Part shown: positions 8,622 to 18,249 of the stretch, piece after piece | Position numbering within the stretch: position 1 is the first letter of the stretch | How the letters are laid out: every line of letters begins with the position of its first letter | Origin: Candidatus Accumulibacter iunctus | GTDB lineage: Bacteria > Pseudomonadota > Gammaproteobacteria > Burkholderiales > Rhodocyclaceae | Direction of reading: 5' to 3' | Assembly (NCBI GenBank): GCA_002345025.1 | Contig: DDUX01000053.1 | Span: forward strand, 1-64,000 | Length of the DNA: 64,000 bases | Notes under the pieces: generated by a model | What the model was told of the DNA's origin: nothing | The model's database searches: none | Seen by the model: the letters and a program-made list of their open reading frames with translations, nothing else | Program-made: the position numbers and the translations under genes

Positions 8622-9095
8622 TCAATCACAGATTGCCGTGCAGCGCTGCCGGCCATCCTGGCAGTTGCCATCCCCTTCGACTCGGCACTGCAGCCGCGAG
8701 CGGTGGGTGAAGACGATTCCCTCGCCGTAGTCGCAGGCCACGCGGCTGATCCCGCCCTGACGCGAAACCGCCATGCGCAGCGCACGCACCGAGCGCAAGC
8801 CGGCCGCCGGTGAATCGCAGGTGACGTAGGCGCTGAAGGCACCGTCTGCCGACTCCCATTGGGCGACGTTCTTCGCTTTCCGATAGTCCTGGTAGTCGGT
8901 GCACAGCGCGGCGTCGTCCTGGTAGATGCGGCGATTGTCACTGCAGAATCCGTTGAAGCTGTACTTCAGCTCGGCCTCGCTCGGACAATTGCCAACCTGC
9001 AAGGCAGCCGCCACATCGGGGCAGGACAACCGCTCGCCAGCCGACGCAGCGAGAGCCGGAAGCAGCAGCAGGATGGCAAGGACTTCTCGTTTCAT
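8622..9095 (-). CDS. Exported cysteine-rich protein of unknown function
   Basis: A 157-residue protein with signal peptide MKREVLAILLLLPALAASAG. The mature part holds ten cysteines, an even number spread along the chain, suggesting up to five disulfides in the periplasm. I do not recognise a domain. The ATG at 9095 is preceded by GGAGAA at a good distance; an in-frame ATG five codons upstream lacks such a site. It lies 53 bases downstream of the SCO1-like gene and may be co-transcribed with it. Confidence 0.72.
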   Translation of the reverse strand: MKREVLAILLLLPALAASAGERLSCPDVAAALQVGNCPSEAELKYSFNGFCSDNRRIYQDDAALCTDYQDYRKAKNVAQWESADGAFSAYVTCDSPAAGLRSVRALRMAVSRQGGISRVACDYGEGIVFTHRSRLQCRVEGDGNCQDGRQRCTAICD

Positions 9096-9148
9096 CGGGC
9101 GATTCTCCATTCAGTGGTGAGCGATGCGGAAAGGGAAGGGGCCCGCAA

Positions 9149-9763
9149 TCACCTGGCTGGCAACGGCAGCCGCTGCGGGCTCGCGCTCATGATTTCGCGG
9201 ATACGTTCGACGATCTCGACCGCCGGCATGGCATAGGCAAAGCGGCGCAGGTAGCGACCATCGGATCCCAGCAGGAACATTCCCACCGAGTGGTCGACCG
9301 CGTACTGATCGGCTGCGGCACCAGGCTCACGTACCTGTTCGTAGCGCACGCCGAAGTGATCCGCAGCCCGCCGGACAAGGGCTGGCGATCCGCTGAGGCC
9401 GACGATCCGCGGGTCGAAGAAGCTGACGTAGCTGCGCAGGATGCCCGCCGTATCGCGCTCCGGGTCAACGGTGATGAAGATCGCCTGCAGGCGCTCGGCG
9501 TCGGGACCGAGTGCGTTCAGCACCGCCGCCATCTCGGCCAGCGTCGTCGGACAGACGTCGGGGCAGAAGGTGTAGCCAAAGGAGATCAGCTGCAGGCGCC
9601 CCGGGAAGTCCTCGTTGCTGACCGCACGTCCATTGGCGTCCATCAGGAGATAGCGCGCCGGCAGCCCGGCCACGCTGCTTGCTGCGGCGTCGTCGGCCGC
9701 CGCGGGCGCCTGCCAGAACACTACGAGCGCAGCACACAGCGCAATTCCGAGGCTCCTGATCAT
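9149..9763 (-). CDS. SCO1/SenC family copper-binding thioredoxin-fold protein
   Basis: A 204-residue exported protein: signal peptide MIRSLGIALCAALVVFWQAPAAA, then a SCO fold. The CPDVC motif (Cys67 and Cys71) and His158 in VDHSVG are the expected copper ligands. Such proteins deliver copper to the CuA site of cytochrome oxidase or act as thiol reductants. The ATG overlaps the stop of the upstream secreted-protein gene (9760-10119) as ATGA, so the two are translationally coupled. Confidence 0.93.
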   Translation of the reverse strand: MIRSLGIALCAALVVFWQAPAAADDAAASSVAGLPARYLLMDANGRAVSNEDFPGRLQLISFGYTFCPDVCPTTLAEMAAVLNALGPDAERLQAIFITVDPERDTAGILRSYVSFFDPRIVGLSGSPALVRRAADHFGVRYEQVREPGAAADQYAVDHSVGMFLLGSDGRYLRRFAYAMPAVEIVERIREIMSASPQRLPLPAR

Positions 9764-10119
9764 CGCGCCGCCGGTTGTCCGACTGGCAGCAGTGACTGCA
9801 GCCGCAGCGACAGATCGTCGAGCCGGCCACGAAGAACCTCGGCCGACGGGCAGGCCGCCACATCCCGCCCCTGGGCCAGGAAGGCCTCGCTGGTTCGTTC
9901 CTCGAACACCTCGCCATAACGCCGTGTCTTCGGTGCATGCCGGATCATCAGCGTCTTCGCCTGGCTGGCGCTGGCCGTCTGGCGACAGGCCAGCGCCTGC
10001 CCGTTCAGTCGCCCCAGATCGCCGATCGCCGCAAGAGCTGCCGTCGGGTCGGGGTCGGAGTCAGCGGCAACTGGCCCCGAAACAAGGATCAGGAGGCTCA
10101 GCAGAAGAGTGCGTGACAT
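9760..10119 (-). CDS. Exported protein of unknown function upstream of SCO1
   Basis: A 119-residue protein starting MSRTLLLSLLILVSGPVAADS, a typical signal peptide. The rest is hydrophilic, with two cysteines (ALACRQTA and AACPSAE). I do not recognise a family. The frame is open 57 codons further upstream without coding character, so the ATG at the signal peptide is used. Overlap with the SCO1-like gene (ATGA) suggests a shared function in copper or redox homeostasis of the periplasm; this is inference. Confidence 0.7.
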   Translation of the reverse strand: MSRTLLLSLLILVSGPVAADSDPDPTAALAAIGDLGRLNGQALACRQTASASQAKTLMIRHAPKTRRYGEVFEERTSEAFLAQGRDVAACPSAEVLRGRLDDLSLRLQSLLPVGQPAAR

Positions 10120-10314
10120 GGCGCGGGAATGCCTCGGCAAGTGTCGGGATGAGCCGATTATAGGCGCTGCCGGCCGGTCCTTTCGTTGATGGGGCTCAAA
10201 AAGCCCGCTGCCAAAGCGCAACTGCTGCCGCGAGCTGCGACGCCGGGCGTCGCCGGCCGTGCCACTGGTGTACACTGCGCCCCTCGTCATTTACCAGCAC
10301 CGGGCACCTGCCAC

Positions 10315-11505
<1,191 letters not shown>

Positions 11506-11540
11506 GCGCCCTGCGAAGCAGCGGCAAGCGCTGGCAGCGA

Positions 11541-12146
11541 TCAGTCATTGCCCCAGATCTGCCTGACCCGAGCGTCACGGCCACAGGACAGCCGATAGTA
11601 CGAGTAGCGAACGGAATTCTTGCGGTAGTAGTCCTGATGGTATTCCTCGGCGAGGTAGAAGACTGAGGCGGCGGCGATCTCGGTTTCGATCCGTGGCAGC
11701 TTGCCGCTCGCCAACAGTGCATCACGACTGCCTTCGGCGGCCTTGCGTTCGACCTCGTTCTGCCAGTAGATGCCGCTGCGATACTGCGAACCGACGTCGC
11801 AGAACTGCCGGTTCCTGACGGTGGGATCGATGTGGCGCCAGAAGTAGTCGAGGAGCTGTCCATAGCTGAGCTGCCGCGCGTCGTAGCTGACGCGGACCGC
11901 CTCGGTGTGACCGGTGTTGCCCGAGCTGACCTGCTCGTAGGTGGGCTTCGGCGTTCGCCCGGCAGTGTATCCCGACTCGACGGCGATGACGCCCGGCAGC
12001 TTCTCGAAATCCGCCTCGATGCACCAGAAACAGCCACCGGCAAAGATCGCCGTGCGTACGTCGGCCGGCTGGCCGCCAGTCGCATCGGCACCACCAACCG
12101 GGCCGGCAACGAGCAGCAGTGTCGCAATCAGGAGCATGCGGCTCAT
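11541..12146 (-). CDS. msrA: Peptide-methionine (S)-S-oxide reductase, exported form
   Basis: The catalytic motif GGCFWCIE (Cys39, Cys42) and the downstream signatures HTEAVRV and YWRNEV-like YWQNEVERK identify MsrA, which repairs methionine-S-sulfoxide. The N-terminus MSRMLLIATLLLVAGPVGGADA is a signal peptide, so this copy probably works in the periplasm, unlike cytosolic MsrA. The ATG overlaps the msrB stop as ATGA. The open frame extends far upstream antiparallel to msrB sequence, but those residues are not MsrA. Confidence 0.93.
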   Translation of the reverse strand: MSRMLLIATLLLVAGPVGGADATGGQPADVRTAIFAGGCFWCIEADFEKLPGVIAVESGYTAGRTPKPTYEQVSSGNTGHTEAVRVSYDARQLSYGQLLDYFWRHIDPTVRNRQFCDVGSQYRSGIYWQNEVERKAAEGSRDALLASGKLPRIETEIAAASVFYLAEEYHQDYYRKNSVRYSYYRLSCGRDARVRQIWGND

Positions 12147-12649
12147 GTGCGCAATTCCGGCAACTGCTCGGCACGCGGCACGAAGCGCAGGGCGACACCG
12201 TTGTTGCAGTAGCGCTTGCCGGTCGGCTTCGGACCATCGTTGAAGACGTGCCCCTGGTGCCCGCCGCAACGACGGCAGTGATACTCCGTCCGCGGGTAGA
12301 TCAGCTTGAAATCGGTCCTGGTGGCAACCGTTCCGGCAAGAGGCTGCCAGAAACTTGGCCAGCCGGTGCCGCTTTCGTACTTCGTCGAGCTGTCGAAGAG
12401 TGGCTGGAAACAGGCCGCACAGATGAAGGTACCGTCGCTTTTCTCCTGATTCAGCGTGCTCGTTCCGGCACGCTCGGTGTCCTCTTCGAAGAGGACACGG
12501 TAGGCGGGCAGCGGCAGCAGGGTAGCCCACTCGGCGAGCGACTTCTGCAGCCTGTCGTCCGCGGCGGCCGACGCCGCACCCGCAGTTGCATCCGGAACAA
12601 TGCCGGCAGCGATGCCGTTGAGCCATTTCAGTGTCTGATAGCGCTTCAT
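12143..12649 (-). CDS. msrB: Peptide-methionine (R)-S-oxide reductase
   Basis: A 168-residue MsrB with zinc-binding CxxC pairs (ICAAC and HCRRCGGH), the signature SGTGWPSFW and the catalytic Cys in RYCNNG. A 30-residue N-terminal extension (MKRYQTLKWLNGIAAGIVPD, then Ala-rich) could be an export signal. With the exported MsrA this suggests a periplasmic methionine-repair pair. The ATG at 12649 has GGAGAG upstream. Sixty-five further in-frame codons upstream run into the 122-bp repeat and are not part of the protein. Confidence 0.92.
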   Translation of the reverse strand: MKRYQTLKWLNGIAAGIVPDATAGAASAAADDRLQKSLAEWATLLPLPAYRVLFEEDTERAGTSTLNQEKSDGTFICAACFQPLFDSSTKYESGTGWPSFWQPLAGTVATRTDFKLIYPRTEYHCRRCGGHQGHVFNDGPKPTGKRYCNNGVALRFVPRAEQLPELRT

Positions 12650-12767
12650 GATGCTCTCCAACAGGACGAAAACGGTAGTGCTTGGCAGCGCCCGAACGAA
12701 CGGTGGTGCATGGCCCGAGTACGTTCGGCCAGCAAGCGCCCCGACAGTTCCCGCACGTCGCAGCGAA

Positions 12768-12889
12768 CGGTCATTACTTTCGACACACCCCTGATGATGA
12801 AAGTCATGACCGCTTCTCTCATCCCCGGCCCTTCTCCCGCGCACGGGAGAAGGGAGATTCGCGAGTCGCAGGCGCGACTGTCACATTAA
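12768..12889 (+). repeat. 122-bp multi-hairpin interspersed repeat, copy A
   Basis: One of three copies in the window, all 122 bp and in the same orientation. It runs from CGGTCATTAC to CACATTAA. It contains an imperfect first hairpin (arms near 12768-12780 and 12800-12812), a second GC-rich hairpin built from CCTTCTCCCG and its complement, and a third short stem around GAGTCGC. It lies in the gap between the divergent msrB and zur-like genes, and read on the minus strand it yields a false N-terminal extension of msrB. No transposase is nearby. Confidence 0.9.
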
Positions 12890-13013
12890 CCAAAGGTCGG
12901 CAGCCATCATGGCGCCTGCCGACTTCGCGACCACTCGCAGCTTGCCTTGCGCCGCACGGACTGCACCGATTCGTCGCAGCGAGGGGCGAAAACTTACGCC
13001 GGATCACGGCTGG

Positions 13014-13052
13014 CTGCCGACCACCTGCAACAGAGTTGCAGGTGGTCGGCAG
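13014..13052. repeat. Perfect 18-bp inverted repeat upstream of the zur-like gene
   Basis: CTGCCGACCACCTGCAAC (13014-13031) is followed by three bases and by its exact reverse complement (13035-13052). The right arm overlaps the -35 element of the predicted zur-like promoter. It could be an operator or form a long cruciform/hairpin. It is longer than a classic 19-bp Fur/Zur box. The rest of the 423-bp gap holds repeat copy A and a smaller inverted repeat with the same GTCGGCAG core (12896-12903 and 12916-12923). Confidence 0.85.
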
Positions 13053-13064
13053 CTGTGGTCTAAT
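13036..13064 (+). promoter_or_regulatory. Candidate promoter of the zur-like gene
   Basis: TTGCAG (13036-13041) and TCTAAT (13059-13064) are separated by 17 bases. The -35 sits inside the right arm of the perfect palindrome, so a protein bound there would block polymerase. The ATG at 13073 is very close to the expected transcription start. Confidence 0.5.
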
Positions 13065-13072
13065 TCCGCACC

Positions 13073-13528
13073 ATGAGACCTGCTGCGACGCGCGATGGCG
13101 AACAGCCGACCGAGGCCGAGGGCGCTGCCCTGCTGATTCGCCGGACCGGCGCCCGCGCAACGCCAGCGCGCGTGCGCGTCCTGCGACTGTTGCGATCGGC
13201 GCCGGCAGCACTCAGCCACCACGAGATCGAACAGGCCCTCGGCGACCTGGCACTCGATCGTGTCACACTCTATCGCGTCCTCGACTGGCTCGTCGAGAGC
13301 GGTCTGGCGCACCGGAATGCCGATGCGCAACGAACGTTCCGCTTTTCGGCCGCTGGCGGTAACGAACATGCAACCCATACCCATTTTCGCTGCGACGGCT
13401 GTGGGCGAGTCTTCTGTCTCGACGCCGCGCCGCCCGCGCCACCGAGCCTGCCGGAAGGTTTCTCGCTGTCGCGCATGGAACTCGATCTACGGGGACGCTG
13501 CGCGCAGTGCGCCGGCAGGGACCGATGA
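13073..13528 (+). CDS. Fur family metalloregulator, probably Zur-like
   Basis: A 151-residue Fur-fold repressor. The winged helix includes LSHHEIEQAL and the recognition region RVTLYRVLDWLVESG. Two CxxC pairs (CDGCG near residue 106 and CAQC near the C-terminus) bind structural zinc, and HATHTHF supplies sensory histidines. The true Fur is encoded separately at 29413. The gene lies 64 bases before a CobW-family GTPase, a class often controlled by Zur, so zinc sensing is the best guess. Peroxide (PerR-type) sensing remains possible. The palindrome over its own promoter suggests autoregulation. Confidence 0.82.
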   Translation: MRPAATRDGEQPTEAEGAALLIRRTGARATPARVRVLRLLRSAPAALSHHEIEQALGDLALDRVTLYRVLDWLVESGLAHRNADAQRTFRFSAAGGNEHATHTHFRCDGCGRVFCLDAAPPAPPSLPEGFSLSRMELDLRGRCAQCAGRDR

Positions 13529-13592
13529 TCAGCGGGCGATCACAACCCGGAATCGTCGTCGCCGGTCGGGCGACCGCTGACGAGGGCTACTG

Positions 13593-14654
13593 ATGTCGTC
13601 GCCAGCGCCCGAGCGAGCGGTCCCGGTGACGATCCTGACCGGCTTTCTGGGTGCCGGCAAGACAACGCTCCTCAACCATCTGCTGCGGCAACCGGCGATG
13701 GCCGATGCGGCGGTCCTGATCAACGAGTTCGGTGAGGTCGCGATCGATCATCACCTGGTCGAAAAGGTGGACGACAATCTGGTCGTGCTCGATTCCGGCT
13801 GTCTCTGTTGCAGCGTGCGTGGCGAACTGGCCCGCAGCCTGCGCGACCTGTTCATGCGTCGCCTGCGGCGGGAAATCCCGCCCTTCTCGCGCGTCCTGAT
13901 CGAAACCACCGGACTGGCCGATCCCGCGCCAGTGCTGTATACCCTGCTCGAGGATTTCTTCATCGCCGAGCGCTTCCGGATCGATGGCGTCGTGACGGCG
14001 GTCGACGCGACGCACGCCAGCCGCCAGCTTGGGCGCCATTTCGAGGCGGTGCGGCAGGTAGCGATGGCTGATCGCCTGTTGCTGACCAAGTGTGATCTGG
14101 CAGAGCCGGCGGAGATCGCCGCGCTGTCCCGGCGGCTGCGCCGGGCAAACCCCGGCGCACCGCAGATCGAGGTCTGCCATGGCCGCATCGGTGCCGAACA
14201 GGTCCTCGGCTGCGGGTTCTACGACCCCGCCGGAAAAGCTCCCGATGTGCGGCGCTGGCTGGCCGAGGAGAAGGTCAGGGCGGAGCAGGCTGGCTGGCAG
14301 CGGGACCTGCATGTGCATGACCCCACTCGCCATGACGCGCTGGTCCATTCCTTCGTCCTGCGCTTCGACCAGCCATTTGCTTGGTCGGACTTCACCGAGG
14401 CGATCGACGTCCTGCTCGCGACCTGTGGTGACCGTATCCTGCGCGTCAAGGGTCTCGTCGCGATCGCCGAGGAAAGCGGGCCGCGAGTCGTGCAGTGCGT
14501 GCAGCACATGCGGTATCCGGCGGCCTCGCTGCCGGACTGGCCGGATGAGGACCGGCAGAGCAGGCTGGTGTTCATCGTCCGGGCGCTCGAGCGCAGCATC
14601 GTCGACCAGGCCTTCGTCATGTTCTGTGGCACCGCCGCGATCAGGGAGTCATGA
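13593..14654 (+). CDS. CobW/COG0523 family GTPase metallochaperone
   Basis: A 353-residue G3E GTPase. The Walker A motif is GFLGAGKTTLLN near residue 15. The metal-binding CxCC motif is CLCCSVR near residues 68-74. ETTGLADP and TKCDL are G-protein motifs, and a C-terminal CobW domain (LLATCGDRILRVKG) follows. COG0523 proteins insert or deliver metals, mostly zinc under starvation. Placement directly after a Zur-like regulator supports zinc allocation. A cobalamin role is less likely since no cob genes are present. Confidence 0.9.
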   Translation: MSSPAPERAVPVTILTGFLGAGKTTLLNHLLRQPAMADAAVLINEFGEVAIDHHLVEKVDDNLVVLDSGCLCCSVRGELARSLRDLFMRRLRREIPPFSRVLIETTGLADPAPVLYTLLEDFFIAERFRIDGVVTAVDATHASRQLGRHFEAVRQVAMADRLLLTKCDLAEPAEIAALSRRLRRANPGAPQIEVCHGRIGAEQVLGCGFYDPAGKAPDVRRWLAEEKVRAEQAGWQRDLHVHDPTRHDALVHSFVLRFDQPFAWSDFTEAIDVLLATCGDRILRVKGLVAIAEESGPRVVQCVQHMRYPAASLPDWPDEDRQSRLVFIVRALERSIVDQAFVMFCGTAAIRES

Positions 14655-14749
14655 CGACCTGACGATGGGCCACTGGCAACGTGCGGCGACTCGCGCGAAG
14701 CCGTGCAGAGGGTAGAATTCGGACTGTTGCCGATCTACCCACCCTGCCG

Positions 14750-15331
14750 ATGCCTGTCGCCGATTTCCCGCTGACGCTGCTCTGCCACCCGGCAACTCCG
14801 GCCCCCGTGGTGCGGTCGCTTGAAGCCCGGGCAGCTCGCACCGCCAACGGCGACCTCATGCTGGCCTACCGTCTGCGCGGCGACATGGTCCGCCTGCTGA
14901 TCCCGCCGCCGGCTGCACCAGACCGCGCCGACGGCCTCTGGGAACACAGCTGCTTCGAGGCCTTCGTCGGCATCGCCGGCGAGCCGGGGTACCACGAGTT
15001 CAACTTCTCGCCATCCGGTGAGTGGGCAGGCTATGCCTTCGCTGGCTACCGCCAGCCCGCCGTCCTGGCGGCGCCACTGCCGGCGCCGCGGCTGACAGCC
15101 ACGCTGTCGGCCGGCCGCCTCGAACTGGAGGTGCTGATCGCCGCCGCCGCCTTGCCGCCGAATGCCGCTGCAGCGCGACTGCAGATCGGCCTCGCCGCAG
15201 TCGTGGAAGCTGCCGATGTCGTCGATGGCAGCCACAGCTACTGGTCTTTGCACCATCCGGCCAGTCTGCCGGACTTCCATCATCGCGACGGCTTTCGTCT
15301 CGAACTCGACCCGGCAGCCGGTTCTGCCTGA
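14750..15331 (+). CDS. DOMON-like domain protein
   Basis: A 193-residue protein resembling the DOMON-like beta-sandwich proteins encoded beside NamZ/DUF1343 genes. Recognisable parts are DGLWEHSCFEAFVG, YHEFNFSPSGEWAGYAF and SYWSLHHPASLPDFHHRDGF near the end. The fold suggests carbohydrate or haem binding, but no function is established. No signal peptide is evident from the ATG at 14750. The start is uncertain because the ribosome site is weak and a GTG at 14681 is in frame. namZ follows 11 bases after the stop. Confidence 0.75.
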   Translation: MPVADFPLTLLCHPATPAPVVRSLEARAARTANGDLMLAYRLRGDMVRLLIPPPAAPDRADGLWEHSCFEAFVGIAGEPGYHEFNFSPSGEWAGYAFAGYRQPAVLAAPLPAPRLTATLSAGRLELEVLIAAAALPPNAAAARLQIGLAAVVEAADVVDGSHSYWSLHHPASLPDFHHRDGFRLELDPAAGSA

Positions 15332-15342
15332 AGGAATCCCCG

Positions 15343-16554
15343 ATGCCTGCACTGCTGACCGGCCTCGACCGCCTGCTCTCCGACCCCGACCTGCGGCGAC
15401 CCCTGCGCGGCCGCCGGCTTGCCCTGCTCGCCCACCCGGCATCGGTCAGCGCCGACATGAGGCATGCGCTCGACGCGCTGGCAGCACTGCCCGATCTGCA
15501 ACTGACGGCCGCCTTCGGACCACAGCACGGATTGCGCGGCGACAAACAGGACAACATGGTCGAATCGGCCGAATTCTTCGACCCGCAGCACCGAATCCCG
15601 GTGTTCAGCCTCTACGGCACGGTGCGCCGGCCAACGCCGGCGATGATGTCGGACTTCGACATCCTGCTGGTCGACCTGCAGGATGTCGGCTGCCGCATCT
15701 ACACCTTCATCACCACCTTGCTGTACGTTCTCGAGGCGGCCGCCACGCACCGCAAGGAAGTGTGGATTCTCGACCGCCCGAACCCGGTCGGACGGCCAAT
15801 CGAGGGATTGCTGCTGCGCCCGGGTTGGCAGAGCTTCGTCGGTGCTGGACCGCTGCCGATGCGCCACGGCCTGACGATGGGCGAACTCGCGTGCTGGTTC
15901 ATCGACCACTGCGGACTCGAACTCGACTGCACGGTCATCCGCATGCACGGCTGGGAACCCGATTCGGCACCGGGCCACGGCTGGCCGACCGGCCAGCGCA
16001 GCTGGATCAACCCCAGCCCCAACGCCCCCGGCTTGGCGATGGCACGCTGCTACCCCGGCACGGTGATGCTCGAGGGCAGCACGCTTTCCGAGGGCCGCGG
16101 CACGACGCGACCACTCGAGCTGTTTGGCGCACCCGATCTCGACGCCCGCCGGCTGATCGCCGGCATGCATGCGCTGGCACCGGCTTGGCTGCGCGGCTGC
16201 CGGCTGCGCGAGTGCTGGTTCGAGCCGACCTTCCACAAGCATGCCGGGCAGCTCTGCCATGGCGTCCAGATCCATGTCGACGACAGCGCCTATCAGCACC
16301 GGGAGTTTCATCCGTGGCGGCTGCAGAGTCTCGCTTTCAAGGTCTTGCGGCAACTGCAGCCGGACTACCCGCTGTGGCGCGATTTCCCCTACGAGTACGA
16401 ACTCGATCGGCTGGCGATCGACCTCATCAACGGCTCACCGCTGTTGCGGCAGTGGGTCGACGACCCGGCGGCAACACCGGGCGACCTCGACGCACTGAGC
16501 CAGGCCGACGAGGACGCGTGGCTGCAGATTCGCCAGGATTTCCTGCTCTACTGA
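15343..16554 (+). CDS. DUF1343/NamZ family exo-beta-N-acetylmuramidase-like protein
   Basis: A 403-residue protein matching DUF1343. Family motifs are GPQHGLRGDKQDNMVES, FSLYG, DFDILLVDLQDVGCRIYTFI, DRPNPVG, TLSEGRGTTRPLELFG and FEPTFHKHAG. The characterised Bacillus member NamZ removes terminal N-acetylmuramic acid from murein fragments; the role here is inferred by family. The start at 15343 is preceded by AAGGA. No signal peptide is visible, so a cytosolic wall-recycling role is plausible. It pairs with the DOMON-like gene. Confidence 0.85.
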   Translation: MPALLTGLDRLLSDPDLRRPLRGRRLALLAHPASVSADMRHALDALAALPDLQLTAAFGPQHGLRGDKQDNMVESAEFFDPQHRIPVFSLYGTVRRPTPAMMSDFDILLVDLQDVGCRIYTFITTLLYVLEAAATHRKEVWILDRPNPVGRPIEGLLLRPGWQSFVGAGPLPMRHGLTMGELACWFIDHCGLELDCTVIRMHGWEPDSAPGHGWPTGQRSWINPSPNAPGLAMARCYPGTVMLEGSTLSEGRGTTRPLELFGAPDLDARRLIAGMHALAPAWLRGCRLRECWFEPTFHKHAGQLCHGVQIHVDDSAYQHREFHPWRLQSLAFKVLRQLQPDYPLWRDFPYEYELDRLAIDLINGSPLLRQWVDDPAATPGDLDALSQADEDAWLQIRQDFLLY

Positions 16555-16664
16555 AACGGGTAGACGAATCGGCGCCAGAGACGGCACCGCTCCGCAGAGC
16601 GCTCGCGCAGCGCGGTTGATGCACCGGCTCGAGATCTCCGGCGGCGCTCACCCGCCAGTACAGC

Positions 16665-18032
16665 CTACGACGACACCGCTTCGCGGACGGCCGCCGCCAG
16701 TTTCTCGGCGGCACGGTTGACCAGCAGCGGATCCTGCCCTTCGACCATCACGCGCAGCAGCGGCTCGGTTCCGGAAGCGCGCAGCAACACCCGGCCGCAG
16801 CCCTCCAGTTGACGCTCGACCTCGTCCCGGGTGGCAATGATCTGCGGATGGTCCTGCCACGGAAAACCCTTGCTCAACGCTACGTTGATCAGCTTCTGCG
16901 GATACAGATGCAGGCAACCCAGCAACTGCTGCAGGTCGCAGCCCTCCTCGCGCAGGGCACACAGCACCTGCAGCGCGGAGACGATGCCGTCGCCAGTGGT
17001 ATGGCGATCGAGACAGAGGATGTGGCCCGAGTTCTCCCCGCCATAAAGCCAGCCCTTCTGCCGCAGCATGTCGGTGACGTAGCGATCACCGACGGCAGCG
17101 CGGGCAAACGGCACCCTGAGTTCGCCGAGCGCGTGTTCGAGAGCGAGGTTGGTCATCAGCGTGCCGACGACTCCGGCAACCGCACCCTGTCGCAGTCGGC
17201 TGCGCACCACCGCGAACAGCAGTTGGTCGCCATCGTAAACCCTGCCCAGGGCATCGACCATGATCAGGCGGTCGCCATCACCGTCAAGGGCGATCCCGAG
17301 ATCGGCTCCCTGTGCGACAACCGCCGTGCACAAGGCGCCCGGGGCTGTCGCGCCAACATCCTGGTTGATGTTGAGGCCATTGGGCTCGGTGCCGATGTTG
17401 CTCACTTCGGCACCGAGTTCGTGAAAGACGTGCGGCGCCAGATGATAGGCAGCGCCGTTGGCGCAATCGACGACGATCTTCAGCCCGCGCAGGTCCATGT
17501 CGAAGGGAAAGGTGCCCTTGCAGAACTCGATGTAGCGGCCGTCGGCGTCGTCGATCCGCCGCGCCCGTCCGAGTCCGGCGGACGGCACACAGGTCAGCGG
17601 TTCGTCGAGCGCCGCCTCGATCTCGAGTTCCATCTCGTCGGGCAGCTTGCTTCCGTTCGCCGCGAAGAACTTGATCCCATTGTCGTAGTACGGGTTGTGC
17701 GACGCGGAGATGACGATGCCTGCCTGCAAGCGCAGGGCACGAGTCAGGTGGGCAATCGCCGGCGTCGGCATTGGCCCGACCAGACAGACATCGACTCCGG
17801 CGGCGGAAAAGCCCGCTTCGAGCGCCGCCTCGAGCATGTAGCCGGAGATCCGGGTGTCCTTGCCGATCAGCACCGCTGGTCGGTCGCCCGCCTTGGCATG
17901 GCTGCGGGCGCTGTCGCGCGCAGCCAGGACCCGCCCCGCCGCATGCCCCAGGCGCATGACAAACTCGGGCGTGATCGGCGTCTCGCCGACGCGCCCGCGG
18001 ACGCCATCGGTGCCAAAATACTTTCTTGTCAC
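16665..18032 (-). CDS. glmM: Phosphoglucosamine mutase
   Basis: Interconverts glucosamine-6-phosphate and glucosamine-1-phosphate on the way to UDP-GlcNAc. The protein has 455 residues. The active-site serine is Ser111 in VISASHNP, and the metal loop is DGDGDR. The N-terminus RKYFGTDGVRG is canonical. The start codon is GTG (18030-18032). It is followed upstream by folP after a 217-bp gap in which I see no gene. The order ftsH-folP-glmM is standard in proteobacteria. Confidence 0.96.
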   Translation of the reverse strand: MTRKYFGTDGVRGRVGETPITPEFVMRLGHAAGRVLAARDSARSHAKAGDRPAVLIGKDTRISGYMLEAALEAGFSAAGVDVCLVGPMPTPAIAHLTRALRLQAGIVISASHNPYYDNGIKFFAANGSKLPDEMELEIEAALDEPLTCVPSAGLGRARRIDDADGRYIEFCKGTFPFDMDLRGLKIVVDCANGAAYHLAPHVFHELGAEVSNIGTEPNGLNINQDVGATAPGALCTAVVAQGADLGIALDGDGDRLIMVDALGRVYDGDQLLFAVVRSRLRQGAVAGVVGTLMTNLALEHALGELRVPFARAAVGDRYVTDMLRQKGWLYGGENSGHILCLDRHTTGDGIVSALQVLCALREEGCDLQQLLGCLHLYPQKLINVALSKGFPWQDHPQIIATRDEVERQLEGCGRVLLRASGTEPLLRVMVEGQDPLLVNRAAEKLAAAVREAVSS

Positions 18033-18249
18033 GGCTTTTCTCTCCCCTTGAGCACAGGCACCGACGGGTACCTGTCACACAGCTGACATTCTACCCACTG
18101 GCTCGGGGAACGGACCGCGAATTAACGCACGAAAGCTGCCACGAACGCTGCCGGCGCCGCGGCCGCGGGCATTGCTGCAGCCCGGCCTGAGCACTTCTTG
18201 CCCCAGGTCTCCCGGCCAAAAGCGCGGAGCGGCGCTGGCGCGACGGGCC

